Assembly: GCA_038212015.1 (NCBI GenBank)
Contig: JBBQUY010000006.1
Coordinates: forward strand, 5,377-69,376
Direction: 5' to 3'
DNA from: JAGQUL01 sp038212015
GTDB taxonomy: Bacteria > Actinomycetota > Thermoleophilia > Gaiellales > SKUG01
DNA: 64,000 bases
How positions within the stretch are numbered: the first letter of the stretch is position 1; every line of letters starts with the position of its first letter. This document shows positions 57,535 to 64,000 of this stretch, piece after piece. The translations under genes were made by a program, and so were the position numbers. Under the pieces are notes generated by a model. It had not been told where the DNA came from and searched no databases. It saw nothing but the letters and a program-made list of their open reading frames with translations.

Positions 57535-58245
57535 TCAGCCTTCGTCTTCGGCGTCGCCCTCGGCCTCGTCCTCGGCGTCGGCGTCGGCCGCCGGCTCGGT
57601 GGCCGGTGCCGGCTGCGCCTTCGCGGCGCGCAGCGCCTTGATCGACTGGCGCACCTGCGCGATGCGCGGATCCTTCGGCGGTGACAGCTCGATGAAGGTC
57701 TCCCACGCCTCGATCGCCGAGTCGTAGTCCTGTGCGTTGGACGCAGCCAGCCCCCAGGCGTAGAACGCGTTCGGGCGTTCCTGACCCCGAGCCGAGCGGG
57801 CGAGCTGCTCGAGGAGCGGCGACGCCTTGTCGTACTTGTTGGTCGCCATGTACGTCGACGCGAGCATCTGCTTGACGTCTCGGTCCTTGGGGTCTTCCTT
57901 CGAGCAGCCTTCGAGGGTCTTGACCGCCTTGTCGAGGCTCTCGTCGCGATCCTCGGGAAGCTCCACGGGGGTCTTGGGATCCGTCGCCGACGCTGGCGAG
58001 GCAAGCGCGATGTAGCTCATCGCGAGGTTACGGCACGCACCGACGTCGTCCTTGTTCTTTTCGAAGTCCTTCTCGGCGCGCTCGACCGCAGCTTCCTTGT
58101 TGTCGCGGTCCTTCGCGGCGGCTTTCTCGGTCTTGGTCTGCGGCTTGGCTTCCTTCTTTTCGGAATCCTTGGAATCTCCGCTGCCGCAGCCCGTGGCGAT
58201 CAGGGCGATGCTGGCGAGGAACAGGACGGCGTATCGGAATTTCAC
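57535..58245 (-). CDS. TPR-like lipoprotein
   Basis: 236 residues from GTG 58245 (GGGAG upstream), which places a lipoprotein signal at the N-terminus with lipobox IATGC (Cys near 20). A Lys/Glu/Asp-rich linker (25-70) leads into helical repeats of TPR type (LAMSYIALA, MLASTYMATNKYDKASPLLEQLA, AWGLAASNAQDYDSAIEAWE) and an acidic Ala/Glu/Asp tail. It would be attached to the outer face of the membrane and act as a protein-interaction scaffold. Convergent with the gene at 57082. Confidence 0.75.
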   Translation of the reverse strand: MKFRYAVLFLASIALIATGCGSGDSKDSEKKEAKPQTKTEKAAAKDRDNKEAAVERAEKDFEKNKDDVGACRNLAMSYIALASPASATDPKTPVELPEDRDESLDKAVKTLEGCSKEDPKDRDVKQMLASTYMATNKYDKASPLLEQLARSARGQERPNAFYAWGLAASNAQDYDSAIEAWETFIELSPPKDPRIAQVRQSIKALRAAKAQPAPATEPAADADAEDEAEGDAEDEG

Positions 58246-58369
58246 GTGGGTCTCCCGGGGTGTGGCATGGCAGGCGCGCATCGTCGCGCGTGCAATCGGC
58301 GAATGCCTACCCGGATTGTCCATAGCCCTCACCCGGGTTCATGCCGCGACGGCCGGGTAACCGTCTGGT

Positions 58370-59044
58370 ATGGAAACGATCACTCGCAGCCATGCCCTTC
58401 GTCAGGCCGCATTTCGCGGCGGAATCCGTGATGGTCGCGTGCTTTCGGCACTCGTTCAGGTCGACCGCACCGCGTTCGTTCCCGCTCACGCGCGTGCGCG
58501 CGCGCGAGTGGAACATGACGCGCCGATCGAGATCGGCCATGGCCAGACCACGTCGCAGCCGTCGCTCATCGCGCGCATCCTCGAGGATCTGCACGTGCGG
58601 CCCGGCAGCCGGGTGCTCGAGGTCGGCACCGGACTCGGCTACGAGGCGATGCTCGCGGGTACCCTGGCGGCTCCCCGCGGCTCGGTGGTGACCATCGAAC
58701 GTGATCCGAAGCTCGCGCTCGATGCGCGTCGGCGCATCGACGACATGTGCTCGCAGCCGGGATTCGAGGATGTGGAGATCGAGGTGCGGATCGGCGATGG
58801 CGCGCTCGGCGCGCCCGATCGCGCCCCGTTCGACGCGATCGTCGTCGCGGCGACCGCCGCGGCCGTACCCCCCGCCCTGCTCGAGCAGCTCGCCGACCTG
58901 GGACGCCTCATCATTCCTGTCGGGCTGGGTCGTGGCACCGAGCTGCTGCGCTTCGACCGCCACGGCAATCGCATCGTCGAGGCGGGCACGCTCGGGCTCG
59001 TGCGCTATGTCCCGCTGCTTCCCGGGGTCGTCGAACCCGGCTAG
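58370..59044 (+). CDS. pcm: Protein-L-isoaspartate O-methyltransferase
   Basis: 224 residues. It methylates isoaspartyl residues so damaged proteins can be repaired. The family signature IEIGHGQTTSQPSLIARIL precedes the SAM-binding motif LEVGTGLGYEAML; IERDP and the late GRLIIPVG complete it. The ATG at 58370 has no strong ribosome site. It overlaps the convergent delta-60 gene by 4 bases. Confidence 0.88.
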   Translation: METITRSHALRQAAFRGGIRDGRVLSALVQVDRTAFVPAHARARARVEHDAPIEIGHGQTTSQPSLIARILEDLHVRPGSRVLEVGTGLGYEAMLAGTLAAPRGSVVTIERDPKLALDARRRIDDMCSQPGFEDVEIEVRIGDGALGAPDRAPFDAIVVAATAAAVPPALLEQLADLGRLIIPVGLGRGTELLRFDRHGNRIVEAGTLGLVRYVPLLPGVVEPG

Positions 59045-60879
59045 ACGAAGGGCGCGACGACCTCGATGCGCACCGGCGCCACGTAGCCTCCCGGCGGCTG
59101 GTCGGTGCGCGTGCGTACACCGAATCTCAGATTGACGGCCACATTCGTGGTCGTCGCGGTCGTGGAGTTGGCGACGCGTGCCTCGGTCGACGCTCCCGTG
59201 GCAGGCAGGGCGTTCCAGTGCGCACCGTCGGCCTGGGGGCATGTCGCGTTCATCGACCACAGCGCGCTTGCCCCGATCCCCGCGATCGATCGCAGGCACA
59301 CGCCGAACACGTCGTCGCCCGGCGTGTCCCAGTCGTCGACGCCCAGTGCGTAATCGCGCAAGCGGGCACTGTCCACGCGCGAAAGCGCGGCCACGGTCCC
59401 CGCGCCGGAATCCATGACGCCAGCGATCACGATCCGGCCGTCCGACGACCAGGTTGCGGCATGCGCCTCGTCTGCGAGGGCGCCATAGACGAACGACTGG
59501 CTGCCATCCCCGCCGAAGTTCGTGGCTGCACCGTCGGCGGACCAGCGTGCGACGAGCGGGTCTCGATTCGTGCCGACGGCATCACCGACGCCCACGATCC
59601 CTCCTCCGGGATGGGCAAGCAGGTCGCGGGCGACGGCGTTGGTGCCGGCCGGTATCAGGGTCGAGATGCCGTCGCCACCACCGAACGTCGTGTCCAGGAC
59701 GCCGGTCGGGGCAACCTTGACGACGTACATGCTGCCCTCGTCAGTGCCCCCGACGAGGATCGAATCATCATCGAGTACGGCAAGCCCACCGATCGTCTCG
59801 TTCCATGTGACGACGTCAAAGACCATCATCCCGTCACCGCCGCCGAATGTCGGGTCGGGGGTTCCATCACCGAGTAGCCGCAGCACGCCGCCGCCACTCG
59901 ACGACGGACGGGTGCTACCGGACACCACGATCCGGCCGGCAGAGTCGAGGCGCATGTCCCGCGCATAGTCATTGCCGGCAGTGAGTGGGATGCGTAGCTT
60001 GCCGTCACCCGAGAATGTCGTGTCCCAGGCACCCGTGGAAGTGAGCCTTCCGACGAAGAAGTCGTGGTCGGTCGAGCAGCACGGACTCTGTTGTGACGCC
60101 CCCGAGAACAGGATCCGACCGTCAGGAAGCGCCACCACATCCACTGCGGAGTCGTCGGTGTTGGTGTCGAGCGGCAGCTGCAGCCAGCCGGCACCGCCCC
60201 CGAAGCTGCTGTCCAGCGTGCCGTCCGCGAGGTACCTGGCAACCGTGATGTCCTGACGATCGCCCAGCGCGGTGCCAACGGCAAGGTACTTGCCGTCTGC
60301 GGTTACGGTGACAGCAGAATACGAGTCACACCCGCCACCGATCGGGATGTTATGAAATCCGTTCGGCGGGTTGAAGGTCGTGTCCAGCACGCCTGACGCA
60401 CTGAACCGCGCAATCAGGCTGTTGCACGTATTGTCGTAGCCGACGGCGAGCAGGCGACCGTCATCAAGTCGATGGATGTCATACAGCCCCGTGCTGGCGC
60501 TCCAGGTGGTCAGACCTGCAGTCCCGAATGACGTGTCCAGGACCGGCAGCGACGGCCCCCACATCCCGCGCCCTTCGCTGTCGGTCTGCGACATCCGCAG
60601 CTGCGCCGTGTCGTTGCTGGACCCGAACGCCAGGGCGCAGTCGATCGTGGTGACCGCGGACGTTCCGGGCAGCACGTTGCCGAACCGCGTCACGCCCGCG
60701 ACGTCCGGGCTGCATCCCGTCGTGGTGAGGTTCGTGGAGCTGGCGACCGACAGCGTTACCGTCACCGAACTGGACGCTGCGGGCGCGGCTGCCTCGCCCA
60801 CCATCAGGCCGGTGAGCACGATTGCCGCAATCTTGGCCACGACGCCGGGCCGATGGAAGTACCTCAACCACGTTCCCAT
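59041..60879 (-). CDS. Secreted delta-60-repeat beta-propeller protein
   Basis: 612 residues. A signal peptide (about 13-35, ending AAAPAAS) leads to an Ig-like N-terminal part (40-110) and then at least six copies of a repeat of about 50 residues containing (L/W)D(T/S)(T/S)FxxxxG, for example LDTTFNPPNG, LDSSFGGGAG, WDTTFSGDGK, PDPTFGGGDG and LDTTFGGGDG. These are delta-60 repeats, expected to fold as a beta-propeller. The C-terminus is Thr/Val-rich and beta-like. A cell-surface binding role is likely; no catalytic residues are seen. Confidence 0.8.
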   Translation of the reverse strand: MGTWLRYFHRPGVVAKIAAIVLTGLMVGEAAAPAASSSVTVTLSVASSTNLTTTGCSPDVAGVTRFGNVLPGTSAVTTIDCALAFGSSNDTAQLRMSQTDSEGRGMWGPSLPVLDTSFGTAGLTTWSASTGLYDIHRLDDGRLLAVGYDNTCNSLIARFSASGVLDTTFNPPNGFHNIPIGGGCDSYSAVTVTADGKYLAVGTALGDRQDITVARYLADGTLDSSFGGGAGWLQLPLDTNTDDSAVDVVALPDGRILFSGASQQSPCCSTDHDFFVGRLTSTGAWDTTFSGDGKLRIPLTAGNDYARDMRLDSAGRIVVSGSTRPSSSGGGVLRLLGDGTPDPTFGGGDGMMVFDVVTWNETIGGLAVLDDDSILVGGTDEGSMYVVKVAPTGVLDTTFGGGDGISTLIPAGTNAVARDLLAHPGGGIVGVGDAVGTNRDPLVARWSADGAATNFGGDGSQSFVYGALADEAHAATWSSDGRIVIAGVMDSGAGTVAALSRVDSARLRDYALGVDDWDTPGDDVFGVCLRSIAGIGASALWSMNATCPQADGAHWNALPATGASTEARVANSTTATTTNVAVNLRFGVRTRTDQPPGGYVAPVRIEVVAPFV

Positions 60880-61036
60880 TGCGTGTCCTATCGGTCAGCG
60901 ATGCCCCTTCCACGAGCGGTGCGGGCGTTTCGCTGGGACCGATTGAACGCATCTGCGAGAAGCCAGACGTGAATCGGCGGCCACGACATGGCCCGATTTC
61001 GAGGAACATCCTGCTCGCCGCGCCCGACATGAGGGC

Positions 61037-61333
61037 ATGCCTTCCATCGCACCCACCGCAGCGACTCCCCCGCCCCGTCCCGTGACGACGGGCCCGCTTC
61101 CGCCTCCGTTGCCGGAGCCGGCAACCGGCAGTGGCACGGGCTCGACGAGCGTGCGCATCAAGATCGCCAACTGGATGGAAGATCGGTTCGGCAAGGCAGC
61201 GATGCCGATCGCCGCGCTCGCCGGTGGCGTCGCGGGCGGCACGCTCGGCATGCTCATGCTCGGCCCCGTCGGCGCAGCCGTCGGCGGCGTTGGTGGCGCA
61301 TTCTTCGGCGCCGCGCTCTTCATGGCGGGCTGA
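61037..61333 (+). CDS. Small glycine-zipper membrane protein
   Basis: 98 residues. A Pro-rich N-terminus (PPLPEPATGSG) is followed by a short amphipathic helix (IKIANWMEDRFGKAAM) and a long glycine-rich hydrophobic hairpin (about 57-97) with GxxxG spacing (GGVAGGTLGMLMLGPVGAAV). This fits small proteins that oligomerise in membranes. The ribosome site is weak. Function unknown. Overlaps the convergent gene by 14 bases. Confidence 0.55.
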   Translation: MPSIAPTAATPPPRPVTTGPLPPPLPEPATGSGTGSTSVRIKIANWMEDRFGKAAMPIAALAGGVAGGTLGMLMLGPVGAAVGGVGGAFFGAALFMAG

Positions 61334-62012
61334 TCGCCCTGCCGCGCTCGAGCGCGACCAGCGCGTAGCCGATTCCCAGCGACGTGGCGACGAAGACGAA
61401 CGCGACGATCAGCAGGTGCCCGATGCCGACCGGCATCTCCGCGCCCCAGACCAGGAATGCCACGCCGAGAACCAGGCCGAACAGCCATCCCACGCCGAGG
61501 CTCATCGCGATCGTCGACAGCCACGTGTCGCGAAACATGCGAGCGACGGCGCGTGCGCCGATTCGCCAGCTGCCGCTCGCCCATGCCGCGACCGGGATCG
61601 CCGTATACGGCACGAGCAGCAGCGAGAGCACGACACCGATCCAGGGCGTGGCGAGCAGCGCGCACAGCGTCGCGACGCCCGCCAGCCACAGCAGCGACAC
61701 GCGCGCCGTTGCATCGTCGCGCCGCACATACGTCACTGGCAGCAGCGCGACGACGACGAACGTCGACAACCACACACCCATGTCGACCGTCACCACCGGC
61801 TGCACCGGCACGAGCAGCACCAGCAACAGCACGCCGACGGTCAGGAGCTTGCGCGGCTGCCCGAAGATGGTCGCAAGACCGCGGCCGAACGCCTCCACGA
61901 CGCCCGGTGGCATCGGTACTCCATCGTCGCTCGACATGCCCGCGCGCACGCGCGCCCACGTCGATTCCGGCAAGGTCGGCTCACCCGCACCCTCAGGCTC
62001 GTCGCCTGACAT
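61320..62012 (-). CDS. Six-helix membrane protein downstream of sufD
   Basis: 230 residues, about six transmembrane helices after a polar N-terminus of some 50 residues. It begins 9 bases after the sufD stop on the same strand and has no ribosome site of its own, so it probably belongs to the sufBD operon. The build is like Yip1/DUF-type polytopic proteins, but I recognise no family. No conserved charged motif stands out. Confidence 0.65.
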   Translation of the reverse strand: MSGDEPEGAGEPTLPESTWARVRAGMSSDDGVPMPPGVVEAFGRGLATIFGQPRKLLTVGVLLLVLLVPVQPVVTVDMGVWLSTFVVVALLPVTYVRRDDATARVSLLWLAGVATLCALLATPWIGVVLSLLLVPYTAIPVAAWASGSWRIGARAVARMFRDTWLSTIAMSLGVGWLFGLVLGVAFLVWGAEMPVGIGHLLIVAFVFVATSLGIGYALVALERGRAISPP

Positions 62013-62021
62013 CGCGACGTG

Positions 62022-63323
62022 TCAGGCCTCGGCGTCGTTGACGCTGGCGCCGAACTTGCGATCCATGCGGCGCCAGAGCGCGTCCTGGACCTGCTCGCGC
62101 ACCTGCACGACCTCGATGCGCTCGAGCACATCCACGTAGAAGCCGCGAACGATCTCGCGGATCGCGTCGTCACGGCTGATGCCGCGCGCCTGCAGGTAGA
62201 ACAGCTGCTCGGCATCGACCTTCGAGGTCGTCGACGCGTGCGTGCAGCGCACGTCGTTCGCCTCGATCGTCAGGCCCGGCACGCTGTCGGCGTGTGCACC
62301 CGACTGCAGCAGCAGGTTCTTGTTGTTCTGGAACGCGTCCGTGCCCTGGGCGCCCTTGGCGACGGCGATCATGCCGCGCCAGACGGCGTGGCCCTTCTCG
62401 TCGACGACGCCCTTGAAGAACAGGTCGCTCGTCGCGTTCTCGGCAGCGTGCAGCTGGTACGTGTCGTAGTCCATCTGCTGCGTGCCGTCGACGAAGTACG
62501 CACCCGTCAGCTTCACGTTGGAGCCGGCACCGTTGAGGTGCGCCTCCATGCGGCTCTTGCCCATCGATGCGCCCAGGCCGACCGCGCTCCACAGCACCTG
62601 CGCGTCGCGATCGGTGTGCACGCGATGCGTCGCGAAGTGCTGCACGGGCGTCGCGTAGTCCTGGACGGTGACGTAGTGCAGGCGCGCGTTGGGGCCGGCC
62701 ACCAGCTCCACGACCGCATTCGAGAACCCGCCGGCTTCGGCGTCGACGGAGACAAACTCCTCGACGAACGTCGCCTCGGCACCCTCCTCGAGGATCACGA
62801 GCGCGCGCCAGTTGACCGCGCCCCCCGCAGTCATCACGACATCGGCGCGGAACGGCAGCTCCACGCGAACGTTGCGCGGCACGTACAGCAGCACGCCCCC
62901 GGCAAGGTTCTTCGTGTTGAGGTCGACGAACTTGTCGTCCGGAGAGTCGCCCACGGGTACGACGGTGCCGAGATGTCGCTCGACGATCTCGGCGTGCTCG
63001 AGCGCTGCCTCGAGCAGCGGTGCGAACACGACGCCCTCGGGCAGGTCGCCGGTCTCGCAGCGAACGGTCACCCCGTTGACGTGCGTCACCTCGCCGGCAG
63101 TCGCGTCGGACGCCGTCACGGACGTCCGCACGCGCTCCTTGACGAGCTCTTCGTCGGTGCTCGGCGAGAAGTTCGGCACCGCGTCGAGGTCGACGCCGCG
63201 CAGCTTCGTGAAGCGCCAGTACTCGTCCTTGCGCGTCGGCATGGGTGCACGCTCGAACGCGGCGGCTCCCTCGTCGCGGATCTTGGCAAGGACAGGTGAA
63301 TCGGTCACGGTTGCGACAGTCAT
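62022..63323 (-). CDS. sufD: Fe-S assembly scaffold subunit SufD
   Basis: 433 residues. SufD pairs with SufB and the ATPase SufC to assemble Fe-S clusters. The N-terminus has RKDEYWRFTKLRGVDLD, and the beta-helix core ends in the SufBD signature DVRCTHASTTSKVDAEQLFYLQARGI followed by the C-terminal helical region. The ATG overlaps the sufB stop (ATGA), so they are coupled. sufC is not downstream within the window; it may lie upstream of sufB, beyond the right edge. Confidence 0.92.
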   Translation of the reverse strand: MTVATVTDSPVLAKIRDEGAAAFERAPMPTRKDEYWRFTKLRGVDLDAVPNFSPSTDEELVKERVRTSVTASDATAGEVTHVNGVTVRCETGDLPEGVVFAPLLEAALEHAEIVERHLGTVVPVGDSPDDKFVDLNTKNLAGGVLLYVPRNVRVELPFRADVVMTAGGAVNWRALVILEEGAEATFVEEFVSVDAEAGGFSNAVVELVAGPNARLHYVTVQDYATPVQHFATHRVHTDRDAQVLWSAVGLGASMGKSRMEAHLNGAGSNVKLTGAYFVDGTQQMDYDTYQLHAAENATSDLFFKGVVDEKGHAVWRGMIAVAKGAQGTDAFQNNKNLLLQSGAHADSVPGLTIEANDVRCTHASTTSKVDAEQLFYLQARGISRDDAIREIVRGFYVDVLERIEVVQVREQVQDALWRRMDRKFGASVNDAEA

Positions 63324-64000
63324 CAGCCGACGCTTCCTTCCATCTGGAGCTGGATCAGCTTGTTCATCTCGATCGCGTACTCGAGCGGGAGCTCCTTCGT
63401 GATGGGTTCCACGAACCCGCTCACGATCATGGCGTTCGCCTGCTCCTCCGTCAGCCCTCGGCTGCGCAGGTAGAAGAGCTGCTCCTCGTTGACGCGCGTG
63501 ACCGTGGCCTCGTGCCCGATCTCCACGTCGTCCTCGTCGATGCGGATGTAGGGGAACGTGTCCGTCTGCGAGTGGGGATCGATGATCAGCGCGTCGCAGA
63601 TGACCTGGCTCTTGGAGTTCGTGGCGCCCGGCTTGACTGCCAGCAGGCCGCGGTAGCTCGAGCGACCGCCGTCCTTGCTGATCGACTTCGACGTGATGAC
63701 GCTCGACGTGTCAGGCGCCAGGTGCGTGATCTTCGCGCCAGCGTCCTGGTGCTGGCCCTTGCCGGCGAACGCGATCGACAGCACTTCGCCGTGCGCGCCG
63801 CGACCCATCAGCTTGATGGCCGGGTACTTCATCGTGGTCTTGGAGCCGAGGTTGCCGTCGACCCACTCCATGATCGCGTCCTCGTACGCCTCGGCGCGCT
63901 TGGTCACGAGGTTGTAGACGTTGTCCGACCAGTTCTGGATCGTCGTGTAGCGGCAGCGGCCGCCCTTCTTGACGATGATCTCCACGACCGCGCTGTGCAG
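63323..64000 (-). CDS. sufB: Fe-S assembly scaffold subunit SufB, 5' end outside the window
   Basis: 225 residues of the C-terminal half are visible; the frame stays open to the window edge. Diagnostic segments are KGGRCRYTTIQNWSDNVYNLVTKRA, GSKTTMKYPAIKL, GRSSYRGLL and EIGHEATVTRVNEEQLFYLRSRG, all standard SufB. The gene starts beyond position 64000. It overlaps sufD by 1 base of the ATGA. Confidence 0.93.
   Translation of the reverse strand: MHSAVVEIIVKKGGRCRYTTIQNWSDNVYNLVTKRAEAYEDAIMEWVDGNLGSKTTMKYPAIKLMGRGAHGEVLSIAFAGKGQHQDAGAKITHLAPDTSSVITSKSISKDGGRSSYRGLLAVKPGATNSKSQVICDALIIDPHSQTDTFPYIRIDEDDVEIGHEATVTRVNEEQLFYLRSRGLTEEQANAMIVSGFVEPITKELPLEYAIEMNKLIQLQMEGSVG

Noticed and set aside
1..64000. 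CRISPR arrays, insertion sequences, prophage, integrase or attachment sites, rRNA and tRNA genes
   Set aside because: Looked for repeats with regular spacers, transposase motifs, terminal repeats and RNA gene signatures; none seen.

Overview
The window is a GC-rich, gene-dense bacterial chromosome segment, probably from an actinobacterium. It carries NucS (replication-linked mismatch repair), SufS with a SufU scaffold, a Mycobacterium-type dCTP deaminase/dUTPase, GlpX, many ATGA/GTGA gene overlaps and several apparently leaderless promoters. The mix (b-type oxidase, divergent indolepyruvate oxidoreductase pair, Ahb haem genes, short Gly/Asn-rich orphan proteins) would suit the class Thermoleophilia (Patulibacter/Conexibacter/Solirubrobacter-like), but that placement is inference. 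I see no rRNA or tRNA genes, CRISPR array, insertion sequence or prophage.

Layout. 1-1.7 kb: two secreted or membrane proteins of unknown role. 1.8-4.1 kb: enoyl-CoA hydratase, PaaG-type isomerase and a partner. 4.1-8.8 kb: a diacylglycerol-kinase-like lipid kinase and two divergent indolepyruvate oxidoreductase subunits. 9.2-10.8 kb: a secreted transglutaminase-elicitor protein and a membrane-anchored protein. 10.9-15.7 kb: a cysteine-rich GAF histidine kinase followed by a b-type cytochrome oxidase locus (small membrane subunit, subunit II, subunit I, CtaG). 15.8-18.5 kb: a subtilase with six PFKR repeats, then a membrane adenylate cyclase. 18.4-21.8 kb: ahbAB (fused), ahbC and ahbD for haem from siroheme. 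22-28.9 kb: blue-copper lipoprotein, orphan protein, hemerythrin, GlpX, HEIGH-motif protein, PHP phosphoesterase, NnrS-like membrane protein. 29-31.9 kb: FAD oxidoreductase, DsbB, TlpA-like thioredoxin and a membrane protein. 32-35.3 kb: LuxR response regulator, a histidine kinase with a DosS-like GAF, a single-domain receiver and a histidine-phosphotransfer-like protein. 35.4-37.4 kb: hemerythrin divergent from a NirK-type copper protein. 37.5-46.3 kb: MgtE, NucS, pseudokinase, signal peptidase, GabT, dCTP deaminase and small proteins. 46.3-51.5 kb: potassium channel divergent from a DUF4178 / DUF2617-DUF4247 / DUF350 / membrane spermidine-synthase operon. 51.7-53.3 kb: two related Asn/Gly-rich proteins. 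53.5-64 kb: Suf genes in two blocks (sufS-sufU-kef and sufB-sufD), separated by Pcm, a delta-60-repeat protein and small membrane proteins.

How it fits together. Genes for handling O2, NO/nitrite, copper, thiols and haem are spread from about 10.9 to 37.4 kb. A 15-bp inverted repeat (TGCGGGAAATCCGCA) occurs exactly at 24297 and 31969 and at 13/15 identity at 36236. These sites lie upstream of a hemerythrin gene, the FAD-oxidoreductase/dsbB/tlpA operon, and the hemerythrin/nirK divergent promoter. Next to the second site sit a LuxR-type regulator and a histidine kinase whose GAF domain keeps the histidine that ligates haem in mycobacterial DosS. The most interesting reading of the window is therefore a haem-based gas-sensing regulon. 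The second under-described system is the DUF4178/DUF2617-DUF4247/DUF350/aminopropyltransferase cassette, here with an in-frame DUF2617-DUF4247 fusion.
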